Both the position numbers and the translations under genes were made by a program. A DNA stretch of 64,000 nucleotides from Ischnura elegans (taxonomy: Eukaryota > Arthropoda > Insecta > Odonata > Coenagrionidae), in contig NC_060258.1 of the NCBI RefSeq assembly GCF_921293095.1, forward strand, positions 5,084,001 through 5,148,000, written 5' to 3'. Each line of letters opens with the position of its first letter. The first letter of the stretch is position 1. Positions 48,743-59,779 of the stretch are shown here, in pieces. The notes under the pieces were generated by a model. It saw only the letters and a list, made by a program, of their open reading frames with translations, was not told the origin of the DNA and made no database searches.

Positions 48743-51293
48743 AGGCCGGCCTTTTTTTTCAGAATTGCGAAAAGTTATGTTTTCCTGGTCTCAAAATGAT
48801 CTAAATGGTGTTCATATTCACGTGTTAAAATTTGGTTACTTTAAAATAACGGCAACCCGTGCCCCAAGGGCCCTAAGTACTAAGGACCCTCAATTGAGTA
48901 TTTTGGGGCCGAAAAAGCACTATTTCTATGTAAAACGTAAAAGTAAAGTTCTTTGGGACCGATTTTCTGTTTGTTTTCACCTATCTCTAAGCGTTTAGGA
49001 GATATCGCCCGTCGTAATGCAATCTCCCCCCTATGGCGCCACCCCGCACCGCGGCATCGCTGAGGTATGTCCCGAACCACTTACTAGAGACTTCCCCTCA
49101 ACCCCCTCCCCTCCCTCGGCAAAGATTTTGCTCCTGATGTCAAGATCTAGCCTCTGAAGAAATGTGCTTACCTTAGAAAGAATTTAATTGCCATAATGAT
49201 ACTTCCAATCCAAGAGATCAATTTATTTTCACTCTGTCCATGAATTTCGGAACATTAACCAAAATAAAATAGATTTTCATTGTATTTCTAATTTTTCACT
49301 GACATCCTACATTTGGCAATGAAAGTGCCTTTCCGCACGTAAGGATTGTATTGCGATGAAAAGTCACACTTATTGTTAGTAATAAATTTTGAAAGCTCTC
49401 TTCCTTCAATGTGATTGCCCAAAAATCTTGAATAAGTTTCACTCCTCTCGCTGCACAATCATTTCCCACTTGATGACCCCGAATAATTTGCAAATCGTTC
49501 TTGTATGTTCATCCCATTCTCGTATGTTCACATCAAAGAATGCAATGCATATTTACAATACATTAAATAGCTTTCTCGAATTAGTGGTGACAAAATTTGG
49601 TATAGATACCTTAGTCATGTCTTTACGTTTATATAATGCCTTCTTCGGTGGATCATATTTTCCTACACAAGACCACATACGGCGTATCACGTTTTTTTTC
49701 ACACCTAGAAATGGATCCGTCAAAGAAGGACAGGCCTACCAACTCCTCACCCATGTACCACAAGTAGTTTGAACACCTCTTTTGTGCTGCTTTCGCTATG
49801 TCAAGGTTAACACTTTCGTAATTAACAAGTCTTTGTAGGAACTACGGGTCACTGATGGGAGCTAATGCAACAAAAGGAGCGGAGAACCACATCTTTTCAT
49901 TTCTTCTTGAATATATTGAAATCTATTCCACCAATAACTGCATTTTGTTCTCCTCTTTATTTGCGTAAGAACATTATTTCTTCAGCCCAAACACATTTAT
50001 CCGAGAGATTAACTGCACTTTCCTCCTCGCGCGTCAAAAATTCAATGTACCGCACCTTGTAATGCCAAGCGAATAATCAAGATTTGTTACGAAAGATTCT
50101 CTTCTCTTCATATCCACCGTAGTTCGCGTTCTCTTTATGCCGTTGCATGTTCATCCATTCTTTGCGTCATTTTTCTAACTTTTCAATCGCCTGATTTTCC
50201 GTAAAAACAGGAATTCTAGTTTTATACTATAGATGAGACGCATTTCTCACGGTTTTTCTCGCACTAAGTCTTACAAATTTCGAACCCATTAGGAGATAGA
50301 GAAAACACATAGTACTTCTCTCACTGTCGATAAATTTGAGCCGAGTATTTCTTCACTTTCTGTTCCAACCAGTTCAATGCCTGGATTTAGTCTTGATTAC
50401 ATGCCTTTGCTTGTTGGTCTATTCTTAAAATGAACGTCACGTTCATGATAAAGTATTTATTTCACCACTTTTCTCCTTACATCCTAAAAAACTTAGCTCT
50501 TCCTATCCTTTGCACACTATACACAAGAACTATCTCTATCTATCCACAGTGATCTACATCCGTGAACTGACTGCCTCGTTTCATCTTCCTTGAATATTTC
50601 TATTTACTGTTGGAGCCCTGGAAGCCCAGCTCAATCCCTTCATTCCTTTATTATTCATAGACACATTTCTATCACATGCTTATAATATTTTGTACATAAA
50701 AAGCACTTTGGAACAAAGCCTGCTGGAATGGTTCGCGGCCGTTTGGCGGCAAAAAATCAAGGTTTAAGAGGTCGGTACCCAATACATAGGACGGCGTTGA
50801 AGGGTTAAAATTGACATTATAGGCTTTAACAACATTAATCATGACACAAGATGAACAACCTATTCAATACTGTACCACTAGCATGTAAATCTTGTCATCA
50901 GGAGCAAAGTATTTGCCGAGGGAGGGGAGGGGGTTGAGGGGAAGTCTCTAGTAAGTGGTGCGGGACATACCTCAGCGATGCCGCGGTGCGGGGTAGCGCC
51001 ATAGGGGGGAGATTGCATTACGACGGGCGATATCTCCTAAACGCTTAGAGATAGGTTAAAACAAACAGAAAATCGGCCCCAAAGGACTTTACTTTTACGT
51101 TTTACATAGAAATAGTGCTTTTTCGGCCCCAAAATACTCAATTGAGGGTCCTTAGTACTTAGGGCCCTTGGGGCACGGGTTGCCGTTATTTTAAAGTAAC
51201 CAAATTTTAACACGTGAATATGAACACCATTTAGATCATTTTGAGACCAGGAAAACATAACTTTTCACAATTCTGAAAAATAAGGGCCGGCCT
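48743..51293. mobile_element. 2.55-kb long-TIR element with 10-bp TSD (Mutator-like?)
   Basis: It starts AGGCCGGCC at 48,743 and ends GGCCGGCCT at 51,293. The inverted arms extend about 400 bp (48,743-49,149 and 50,890-51,293), ending inward at CTCCTGATGTCAAGAT and its complement. The flanks carry an exact 10-bp duplication ACTGTTCATT (48,733-48,742 and 51,294-51,303). TIRs of this size and a 9-10 bp TSD are most typical of Mutator-like elements. The 1.74-kb interior is AT-rich with decayed coding traces. Arm similarity is high, so insertion seems fairly recent. Confidence 0.85.
49296..49505 (-). pseudogene. Decayed coding remnant within the long-TIR element
   Basis: The minus-strand frame reads MQIIRGHQVGNDCAARGVKL, then IQDFWAITLKEESFQNLLL. 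The NDCAxRGVKLIQDF phrase resembles a recurrent motif in unannotated repeat-borne arthropod proteins as I remember them, so this could be the element's own protein. A further minus-strand trace at about 49,960-50,040 reads FDAREEESAVNLSDKCVWAE and stops soon after. No catalytic residues can be assigned. Confidence 0.35.
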
Positions 51294-51959
51294 ACTGTTC
51301 ATTTCATTATTAATCACTGCAGTGACGGCAAGTTGCAGCGTAGTGTCATCATAATTTCGGTACCTTTTGCCTCTAACTTGGTATTAAAGCGTTTTGGCAT
51401 CTGAACGGTTTATAAAACGTGTATGAAAAACGCACCCTTAGGAAAACTGTACTAGAATTTGAGAAATAACAATATTGTCACTTGGCAACATTGCAAGTTA
51501 CATTATTAAACCTAACTACAACATACATTTTACCAATTAAAACGATTCTGAAAGTAAATTATATGCTATATTGAACGTTAACAGAAGTTTATACTTACGT
51601 TTGAGAAAATGGGCAGGGCGAGACACTTAAAAAGCCTACCAAAATATTCAGTTTGGCGCGACGAAAACAAAACACTAATAAAGACCTGCAAAAAACTCGT
51701 AAGACTACAAGTGTGTGCAAAGGCTATCACTCAATATCTTTTCTGTGCCTGCAAACATAGGCCCTTTCTTGGATAATTAGGGAACTTATTAGAGCACCAA
51801 AGATAATATTTTTCAAAACCTGGCAAAGTTGTCCCACTTGGCAAAGATGTCCCGGTTTACGGTAGTCGTTTCTTTTGACATGCTCTGAGCATCCTTTTGC
51901 TTTTCTTATTTATGCCGACGGATCAGTATCGAATCACAATGTATAGTTAAAAAATTTAG

Positions 51960-52460
51960 CACAATAAAGCAAAATAAAAGCATTATAATCTAAAAAGAGA
52001 GCAAAGTAAAAAACAATGTTCTTATAAAAGTCACATGCTAAAACACATTACATACAGTAATACTTAATAGCCTAAAGAGCACGAAAGACAGCATATAAGG
52101 GTTCGACTTCACTAAAAATGGTTCTTTGAACTTTTTAAGGTGTACTACTGAGCCATGCTAAGAGTTAATAATGTTTTTTTCTCATTTGCGCCTGTCAGTA
52201 ACGTATACAGAAAAAACTCAGGGCAAAAGAAATCTTGAACTACGTATACATTTATCGTCATTAAGAATAATCAAGTTATATGTAAGGATACAGAAAGTTT
52301 TACTTTATATGACCATAAACATATGCAAGACAACGCCATCGTATGATATAAAAAGTTACAGGTGTGGTTCTGTAATGGTCAGCAATGCTAGCGAACCCGC
52401 TCCCTGCACCCCCCTTGTATCCGTAAATGGCGCCTGTAAGACACTTTGCGACTGAACTTA
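51960..52460 (-). pseudogene. Unknown repeated coding remnant, copy 2 (decayed)
   Basis: The minus-strand sequence over 52,080-52,180 aligns with copy 1 (ACATTATTAACTCTTAGCAT against ACATTATCAACTCAAGGCAT), and the AT-rich stretch CACATGCTAAAACACATTAC with TACTTAATAGCCTAAAGAGC is shared. Frame-breaking changes are present. The far part (52,340-52,455) has no visible match in copy 1. Confidence 0.45.
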
Positions 52461-52483
52461 TCAAATCCAATGTAACACCTGAC

Positions 52484-52640
52484 GCATAGGTGGATTTAGG
52501 GGGGGAGAACGAGGGCAAATGCCATCCCCCCAGACCCTTAAAAATATGCAAGATTTTTAATACTGTCCCATTATCAATACGCTCGTTTTTATTAGGAAGT
52601 TTCCTTGTGCCCCCTTAGAACTAAATCCTGGATCTAATCT
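52484..52640. mobile_element. Diverged hAT MITE related to 7,663
   Basis: It starts CATAGGTGGATTTAGGGGGG, includes CAGACCCTTAAAAATATG, and ends AAATCCTGGATCTAATCTA. Flanks ACCTGACG and GCCTGACG match at 7 of 8 positions. It lies opposite in orientation to the 7.7-kb copy. Confidence 0.7.
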
Positions 52641-53698
52641 AGCCTGACGGATGGTTAACAACGCCAAAGGATAAAGTGTTTTTCATCAGCAGGGTCAACC
52701 ATTTATTAACATCAATATTGATGAATAAATGTTAGCCAGATACAGCCCAGATTCACTTCGAACACACTCATACATGATGTTTTTTTTCTGTTTTTTTTTT
52801 CCAATTGAGTGATTTTTACCTCTATATTGGCGGAAGGCTCATGCTTGGTGGATGGCCCAGGGCCCGGGCCCCTCCTTTGATCCGGCCCTATTGCTTGAGA
52901 TACAGTGCCTACTTTGAAACCAATACCTGAGTTGAAATTTAATTAGTACCGTAGCGTGACCTGCATAAAACTTATAATATAATTCAAGTTAATATTTAAA
53001 ATCCTTTTGGAAAATGGGCTATTCTTTGTAATAATTAGGAAAAACTGGGAGACTTTCAACCTTAAAATCTGTGGCAACCCACTAAATGTAACTCCTTACA
53101 GAGCTATGCACGCACTTGCCAACACTGAAAGATAAATATATTAGAAAGCACGATGACGATGGTGATTATTACAACAAAAGCAGCAAAGCATAGAAATTTA
53201 AATCTTTCGCACTATTAAGGATAGCAACGGTGTCTCAATTTATGGAATTAATGGCATTACTTGCTAAAAAAAAACAACTGATTTTTTCCTTCCATAGATC
53301 TAACCTAGCATGGATTTGCTGTAGAAATTGCTAATATTTGGTAAGTAGTGTCCTTGCATGAATATGTAAATATATTTTGCTAATTTTCATGATATTTCTA
53401 TGACCGTGCAGTGCGCATATGGCGGTCCTCTTGCATGTTGCTTGTTGGTGATTGGTTCTGAAAGGTGTTTCATTCTGCAAAATATCAACAAGTTATGGGG
53501 TCCAGATGACGTAACTGCGATATGTACCGTAAAAAATGTTGTAGTTGCTGCTAAAAATGTAGATGCGCGAGACGTTTGGTGTTTCATTTCTACAACGGGT
53601 CAATTACAACGTTTATTTTTTTATCCATCCCCTTAAAAATGATAGATCAAAGTTACCATGTTTGTAATATTAATAAAATAATTGTAACAGTAGGAGTA
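52641..53698. other. No gene seen, intronic
   Basis: Non-coding intron sequence. A 78-codon plus-strand frame at 53,400-53,636 has no recognisable domain, though its composition looks rather protein-like (CTVKNVVVAAKNVDARDVWC); its status is open. Confidence 0.35.
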
Positions 53699-53700
53699 GA

Positions 53701-54679
53701 GATGTGTCGAATAGCAAATTTCTCGAACTTGAATATCGAATTCGATTATTAGATCATTGCTCGAATATTCGAATACCTCGAATACTAAACGATGAATGCG
53801 GCAAAGTTTGACTCGGTCGCCTATGTAGCAGGAAACACAAGATAATGGGGAGTAAGTTTGATTTCCTTTAAAGGATTCAAACAGGAATTTAGCTGATTAA
53901 TGGAATATTTTAATTTTATGGAAACAATTGGGCATAAAGTTGATTCAACTAACATCTCTTTCAAATATTCTAACGGGACACACCACCTCGCATAAAATGA
54001 TTGCATGCTGTCACGGCATTTACGATGGATTTCTGTCTGATGTATACATTCTTATCTGCCATACTTATGCAGCAGTTGACCTCGAGAAATTGAGAACTTC
54101 GAAATAGGTAGCCAGAAAAAAGTCAGTGGATGAGAAAAGGGGGGAAGGCGTGAAACACTTTTTTATTGTTCTCGTGTAACTTGATATTTTTTTCGAAGCT
54201 AAGGCCTTCGTAATACGATCCTTGCGCTGAGATGGGACCTTTTGTTTGATTTCGGAGAAGGGGAAAGGGTCAAAGTGGGTGAGGTGAGTGCTGAATGGAG
54301 GGGGATAGCGGATCGTGGGAAATGCCCTAAGGTTGCTATCCCACGACACTGAGGTTCTCCTGGTGGAGGAAACCGGGTTTTTTCGGCTTTTTTTACCAAA
54401 TCATTTTCGGTTCCCCACATCGAACTCTTTTCACCGCTCTAATCTGCGAATTGGATGTAGTTCGTCAACTTGCCTAAAACGGCGCTGCATGCACTAAACG
54501 ACCAGAGTTCTTGGCAATTTTCCGAGTCGACTACCAGCGACAGTGTGCGACAGTATACGGCGTGAAATTCCAAGTATTCCAGTGCGTACGTCTAGCATAA
54601 CTATTCTGGACCTTGAATATCGAATACTTTCTAGTGTTCGAGGTATTCGAGTATTCGCGGATACTATTCGCACATCTCT
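53701..54679. mobile_element. TA-flanked element with GAGATGTG ends
   Basis: The left end GAGATGTGTCGAATAGC and the right end ACTATTCGCACATCTC are inverted, with TA at both flanks. Both subterminal zones contain clusters of ATTCGAATACCTCGAATACT-like sequence. About 0.98 kb, with no recognisable transposase. Confidence 0.7.
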
Positions 54680-54824
54680 ATAAAATATACTTACATATCT
54701 TTTGTATGAAAAGGCCACTGACTCAATAAATGCAATGCACTACTGAAAGAAGGAATACTTGTAGAATGAATGCCAAGTGAACTAATCTGTTCCTATGACT
54801 GCTGTTTGCAAATAGATACTTTAC

Positions 54825-54954
54825 CTGTAGATACTTCGCTCTGAACTAAAGTAGTAGAGGTAAATGAAGCGCAATCCTAGGTAGGTGAATGTGATCATAG
54901 AGAACCACATTGGAGAGAGAGCCGCGATGCAGGAGATAGCCATAAACCTGCCAC
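54825..54954 (-). CDS. XKR-like gene, internal exon (fourth of five visible)
   Basis: Acceptor CTCTCCATAG, donor ACAG|GTAAAG. The two-base start completes the codon TGT begun by the previous exon, then reads GRFMAISCIAALSPMWFSMI, TFTYLGLRFIYLYYFSSE and RSIY, ending with AG that is completed in the last exon. It encodes one or two membrane-spanning helices. 130 bp; the phase fits on both sides. Confidence 0.88.
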
Positions 54955-55069
54955 CTATGGAGAGGAAAGCAAACTAAAGATTAATGGAAGTGGGGGAAAT
55001 ATTCATATCATCATCATAAAAACATTTTGTATTTACAGAATACAATTATATCTACATGATACCCATGCA

Positions 55070-55320
55070 ATTCAAAGAAGAGCTGCCAGGCAAGTGAAAA
55101 GTCGTTACGATACTCGTGTTATAGTAATTGAAATCTTACGTAAACTGGGATGGCAACCTCTGTCAGACCGTAGACTAAAATACACTAAACCTATTGGATT
55201 TCAAAAGCAGTGTATTTTATAACGAAGTAAGCCATATCTTACGCCAACATACCTCGGTAGATCAGACCATTTTCATAAAATAAGGAAGATAGACTGCAGA
55301 ACAGACGGATTCAAAATGTC
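55070..55320 (+). mobile_element. LINE reverse transcriptase C-terminal fragment
   Basis: The plus strand reads RRAARQVKSRYDTRV, then LRKLGWQPLSDRRLKY and a degraded tail. RRAARFV...LGWESLxxRR is the typical end of a Jockey/CR1-like non-LTR reverse transcriptase. Frameshifts and stops are present. Confidence 0.75.
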
Positions 55321-55695
55321 CGTCTCAATATTTCTGAATATGTCTACTGCAAACTGTGGCACATTACAAAAGCAGAAAAGTTACTTTCCCAAATTTCATC
55401 TCAGTGGACAGCGTAGAGAAACGAGTGAAACATTGCCTCAAAAAATAATATAAAAAAGAGTTCTGTTACAAAAGCACAAATTGCTTGAAAAATCAGATCC
55501 AAAAAATATTCAAAAACATAATTCTGATGGATTTGTTGTTTGTAATTATGATATTGTCGTTGTTTTTTAATTGCCGTACCTTTTCTCATCCGTTTTCATA
55601 GTGTGCTGTACTATTTTCCAGCTCTTGGCAACTGGTTACCCTAAACATAACAATATAATAATAAGTAATAAAAAATATAAAGAAGCAGTGCTTAC

Positions 55696-55848
55696 AGACA
55701 ATAAGGAAATGAGCCAAAAAGTCAGTGGCCCGGTGTAAGTGTTTAAAGTTGTTCTCGAGACCGACGTAGTGCATTTTGTGGTGGTACAAATGGAGAGACC
55801 ATGCGAAACTTGCCAAGGAAACCAGCATTCCTATGATGGTCCAGTACC
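55696..55848 (-). CDS. XKR-like gene, internal exon (third of five visible)
   Basis: Acceptor ATTTTTTCAG, donor GTCT|GTAAGC. Joined to the previous exon's G it reads GYWTIIGMLVSLASFAWSLH, then LYHHKMHYVGLENN and a His-rich stretch to LAHFLIVC. WSLHLYHH after a hydrophobic stretch parallels the SLAWALxxYxxxLR pattern of XK-family proteins. 153 bp; one leftover base continues into the next exon. Confidence 0.9.
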
Positions 55849-55879
55849 CTGAAAAAATACGAATGCCATACATTAAAAT

Positions 55880-55960
55880 ACTGCATACATCTACATAATA
55901 CCCTGTGAGTCACCTCTAGGGTGTTTGGCAGGGGGTGATCAAACACCAGCATGCCATAGG
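55880..55960 (-). mobile_element. LINE 3' end fragment
   Basis: The complement reads DHPLPNTLEVTHRVLCRCM, the conserved tail seen again at 56,150-56,240 and 56,755-56,860. Confidence 0.65.
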
Positions 55961-56149
55961 ATTCTCAAACCACAAAAAAGTTACATTTACTATTTAATTT
56001 TACTGCGACAAGTATCCAAAGGCAAAACTTGCAAACTACTTGTTAAGAGTTTCTGGCGATAAACCTGGTGCATAAAAAATGGTGCTGGTAACAATAATAA
56101 TAAAATTCAGAAACATACATTAGCGTATGCACAATTTAGTACGCAACAC

Positions 56150-56250
56150 TACATGTACATAATACTTTGCGAGCCACAAAAAGGGTGTTTAGCAGGGGTT
56201 AATCAATCACTAGCATATACCATGCAATAGGATTCCCACATACACCCCAC
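56150..56250 (-). mobile_element. LINE 3' end fragment, second copy
   Basis: TACATAATACTTTGCGAGCC, AGGGTGTTTAGCAGGGG and ATCACTAGCATA match the tail family. Confidence 0.65.
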
Positions 56251-56584
56251 ACGGTCAAAAAATATGTTACGCATACTATCAAATTACACTACCTTATTCA
56301 TGCAAAGGCAATTCTTGCAAACTACTTATTAAGAATGTCTGCAATAAAGCTAGAGCAAGCAACAACTTCCCCCCTAGAATGAAAAATAAACTTACTTCAA
56401 AACTAAATTTTTGAACAAATTTGCTTGAAATCCAAGAAAAGTGTTTTGGTATAACACAAGTAGTAAAAATAATAATATTTATTTTACCTGCAAATTATTT
56501 TCAAAACTAATAAATGGATTTTAAAATTTTGGTTTCATTACTTTTTCTGCAATGTAGCAATGCATTAAGATGCAAATAAGTCAG

Positions 56585-56870
56585 AAGGCTAGTCTACACG
56601 TCATTTAATCTATTAGTGAGTCTAAAAGCTGCCGTTATAGTCCTTATTGTGCGTGGGAAAACAGCATTCTGAATCTATCTGTTGTACATCCTATCCCTCT
56701 TATTTTATTTATGTGATCTGATCTGCATTAGTATGTTGTTCGTAAGACCTAAATCTTCATAATACCATGCGAGCCACCTCTAGGGTGTTTGGCAGGGAGT
56801 AATCAATTACCAGTACGCTGCAGGCAATTGGTTTCCCACATGCTCACCACACAGTCCAAAAAAAAGTTAC
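56585..56870 (-). mobile_element. LINE fragments (upstream piece and 3' tail)
   Basis: 56,590-56,755 aligns with 56,935-57,090 (GCCGTTATAGTCCTTATTG, GCATTCTGAATCTATCTGTT). 56,755-56,860 is the NTLEVA tail (GCGAGCCACCTCTAGGGTGT). Confidence 0.65.
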
Positions 56871-56934
56871 ACATACTAACAAATTATACTACCACATGCT
56901 GTTTGAAATAATAATTAAATTCAAAAACTTGTAC

Positions 56935-57350
56935 AAAGGTATAAAAAAGCTAACTCTGCCGTTATAATCTCTTATTGATCGTGGAAAAAATGGCATTCTC
57001 AATCTGTCCGTTCTACAGACTTTCTCTCTTATTCTATTTATATGATCGGATCTACCATAGTGTATCGGCGTTCGTAAGATATGGCGAACTTCACCAGAAA
57101 AGATGCTACTCTTGAATTTATGTCATAGTTTACGTATATTTTTCAACATGCGTTCTGACAAAGATTCCCATCCGAGTATATCTAAGAGGTCAGTTTCACC
57201 AAGAAGACTTTTCACGTACCTGGCAGCTCCTCTTATCTGGCGTTCTAACTGTTTGTAATCCTGTATTAGAGGATCTCAAACACAAGGAGCGTATTCTAAA
57301 TGGGGTCTGACGAGGGAGTAGAAGCTTATTTTTTTCATTTGGTCGTCGCA
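56935..57350 (-). mobile_element. LINE reverse transcriptase C-terminal fragment (best copy)
   Basis: The complement reads YSLVRPHLEYAPCV, stop, DPLIQDYKQLERQIRGAARY, then LLGETDLLDILGWESLSERM. This is the end of a non-LTR reverse transcriptase. Its 3' tail follows at 56,860-56,755. Confidence 0.85.
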
Positions 57351-58204
57351 CTCACCTAATATTCTTATAACAAAACCCATAAATCCGGATGAAAGGAAAA
57401 AAAAACTTTTTTCACTTAAGTAGATGGTTTTCGTTGATAACGGCTTCCGGGTGCAGCTGCGTGTTGCGCTTTGTCGTGCAAGCTTTCGCGACCGTTGCAG
57501 GACGCATTATCAGGCGATGAATGAATTTACGGAAATCGGTGGTCAATTAATATACTCGTCCACCTCCCCCATCCACCGGAGTAGTGGGGGAGGAGGGCGG
57601 AGTTGACGTCAGCAGAACTCTCACCCCTGTCCTTGAGCGACGAGCGGACTCTTCTTATCTAGCGAATAACCTTGTTGGTAACATATTCGTCGTCTTCTCT
57701 TTCGGAAAATCGTTTTCCACGTCTGGCTGAGTTTAACGCCGTCCACTCTGTTGAAATTTTGGGGGCATTTTTGAATTTCAATAGCCTCCCGATGGTTTTA
57801 GCACCTCTTGGTTTTAGTACCTGAGATCGGGTGTACTAATAGGGTACTGATCGCGCTCTTCTTCTGTGAATGAATCATTTGCGATTAACATTATCATCTC
57901 AGTTCACTACACACTGCCACTTTTATACCTTGGGTGACCTGTTGGCCCCATTTCCCCATTCCTTCGTCTTGAACGTGGGATGGGAAATGATTCACTTGCA
58001 GACGACCGACCAATTGCGGCCGAATACTCGTGCAGTTTTACAGGGCTCTTTGTAGTCGAAGACGGTTATCAAACTGATCAAGCTATGAGTGAAAGGAAAA
58101 CCACTCAAAACACCACCTCTGAATTGTATACTAATATGTCATTGAACGCAAACAGAAAAAGAAAGGGTAAGCAAAGAATAACCAGGCTTCCATTCCTAAC
58201 TTCT

Positions 58205-58985
58205 CGTTCTCCATTTTCCTGATGCTGAGAGAAGAGCTGCCTGGTACGTGCAAAATCGTAACGACAGGCTTGTTAGTGATACTGACCCCTTAGATAAACA
58301 CGGATGAATTTCCATCAGACTCTAGACTAAATCATAGGCTAAACCTATTAGATAAATTCAACAACAGTGCATTTTCCAATGAAGTTAGCCGTACCTTACG
58401 AAAGCCGACATACAATGGTATAGAAGATCATATAATTAAAATAAGTGAGATGGATTAAGGAACAAGCAGATTTGGAATATTTTTTTCCACGACCAATAAA
58501 GGATTACAACGGCAGCGTTAGCACTCATAAATATGGATTAGATGTCTGATTATATAGCCTAGTAACTTATGTTTACCATAATGCATGTTGGTAAGAATAG
58601 AAGAAATAAAAAACTTGGCTATTTTCACATGAAAACAAGTTTTTACCATTTGGAAGTAGCCAAGTTTTTATTTCTTCTATTCATAAGATTAAGGATTTCC
58701 GCAAAGTTACGTCCACTGCTATTAATTAATACATGTTTCTGAATTTTATTATTATTTTTAACAGCATGTTTTTCGCCTTCTAGAATTATTCGTAAATTAC
58801 CTGAACGAGTAGTTCGCAAGTTTTTCAATTGCATGAATGCGGTAGTATAATTTGTTAGCATGCGTGACGTTTTTTTGGACAGTGTGGTAAGCATGTGGGA
58901 ATCCTATTGCATGCCGTGAACGATCACCCCTTGCCAAGCACCCTTGAAGTGACTAGCATGGTGTTGCGTACATATAGATGATGTT
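58205..58985 (+). mobile_element. LINE 3' fragment interrupted by a hairpin insert
   Basis: 58,230-58,460 resembles the RT end (AGAGCTGCCTGGTACGTGCA, GCCGTACCTTACGAAAG). 58,873-58,980 matches the tail (GACAGTGTGGTAAGCATGTG, CCTTGCCAAGCACCCTTGAA). Between them 58,597-58,682 is a separate inverted repeat. Confidence 0.65.
58597..58682. repeat. Hairpin-forming insert of about 86 bp
   Basis: ATAGAAGAAATAAAAAACTTGGCTA (left arm, first bases ATAGAAGAAATAAAA) and TAGCCAAGTTTTTATTTCTTCTAT (right arm, last bases TTTATTTCTTCTAT) are near-perfect complements. They form an arm pair of about 25 bp with a loop of about 37 bp inside a LINE copy. Confidence 0.75.
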
Positions 58986-59058
58986 CAAGCTGTCGGGAGG
59001 GTTTTTTTCTTTACCATCGACCACTATGAACCCTGATCATACACGCACATCCACTCAC

Positions 59059-59222
59059 CGACAGTCTCGCCGTTTACTAATTGAAGGTTGACGATGACTA
59101 TTTGGAGGAGCAGCTGAGGCGCCGACTCGTTCAGCGCCTCATTCATCTTCCACCGATACAGGCGCTTCTCGTTCAACACCAAAATCTTGTAGGGCAGTGC
59201 CTGGATCAGTAGTGCTTCACAA
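59059..59222 (-). CDS. XKR-like gene, internal exon (second of five visible), family signature
   Basis: Acceptor TTTTTTCAATAG, donor GTCG|GTGAGT. It reads CEALLIQALPYKILVLNEKR, LYRWKMNEALNESAPQLLLQ and IVIVNLQLVNGETV. ESAPQLLLQ is the conserved signature of XK-related proteins, at the start of a membrane helix. The first base completes the AG left by the upstream exon (S), and the last G is completed by the next exon. 164 bp. This exon sets the family identification. Confidence 0.92.
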
Positions 59223-59284
59223 CTATTGAAAAAAGGTCTAGTGAAAACACCTTATAGTGTCATGTATGATTTTACCCTTTCCCG

Positions 59285-59345
59285 GCGAACAAACTAGTAT
59301 AAACTCTTCTCAGGATACCGCACGGGTAAGATTATGTAAGATCCG
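59285..59345 (-). mobile_element. Penelope-like element terminal repeat fragment, inverted
   Basis: TATAAACTCTTCTCAGGATA, CCGCACGGGT and AAGATTATGT form the reverse complement of the segment at 59,851-59,902. Confidence 0.7.
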
Positions 59346-59520
59346 ATTGGCCTTATGACTCCTGTAGTTTATGAAATCCCTTGTGCGTTTGGTAATGTCT
59401 ATGTGGGGAGACTAGGCGAACAATATCTACTTTATCAAAGAGCATCAAAAGCATTTCCGCCTTAGTCAACCGGAAAAATCTACCATAGTCGAGCATGACC
59501 TGGTGAGGACCATAAAATAA
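59340..59520 (+). pseudogene. GIY-YIG endonuclease relic of a Penelope-like element
   Basis: The plus-strand frame reads MTPVVYEIPCAFGNVYVGRL and on to RASKAFPP, then a stop. The adjoining frame gives SQPEKSTIVEHDL. VYxIPCxxGxVYVG is the GIY-YIG core of the Penelope endonuclease, and the K-S-x-x-VEH segment also belongs to it. The reverse transcriptase is absent here. It lies in the XKR-like intron just upstream of the exon at 59,059-59,222. Confidence 0.8.
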
Positions 59521-59779
59521 GAAGGGAGGAAACTAGTGTTTTATGGCGTTGAAATCAATTTTGGGATCGTTTAAATAAAGAGGCTATTGAAATAAAACTT
59601 GAGAATAAAAACGTCAACAGAGACACCGGATATTTGATCAGCAGCTCTTGGAATAGAACTTTTAAGAGAATTATGCTTGCCAGAGCTAAGTCTATGCTGG
59701 TCCACGGTCTTCCGCGACAACAATCGGGACTCGACCAATTCTGGCCCCTCTTAATGCCGAGCTTCAACTGTCCCTTCAA

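Larger units (their letters stand above)
45874..51862. mobile_element. TA-flanked element (CCGTAAACCGGGAC ends) containing two other elements
   Basis: The left end CCGTAAACCGGGACAACTTT (45,874) and the right end GTCCCGGTTTACGG (to 51,862) are inverted, with TA on each side (45,872-45,873 and 51,863-51,864). A second motif, GGGGCAACTTTGCC/GGCAAAGTTGTCCC, lies inside both ends (about 46,073 and 51,823). Removing the nested insertions leaves about 1.5 kb of own sequence without a recognisable transposase. TA flanks point to the Tc1/mariner-pogo group or a similar TA-targeting family. Confidence 0.75.
44764..54824 (-). other. 10.06-kb XKR-like intron loaded with transposons
   Basis: Bounded by GTAAAG donor (complement of 54,819-54,824) and CAAATAG acceptor (complement of 44,764-44,770). 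It contains a hAT MITE, three nested TIR elements, a second hAT MITE fragment, an unknown coding remnant and a TA-flanked element. The rest (44,770-45,560 and 52,640-53,698) shows nothing recognisable. Confidence 0.85.
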
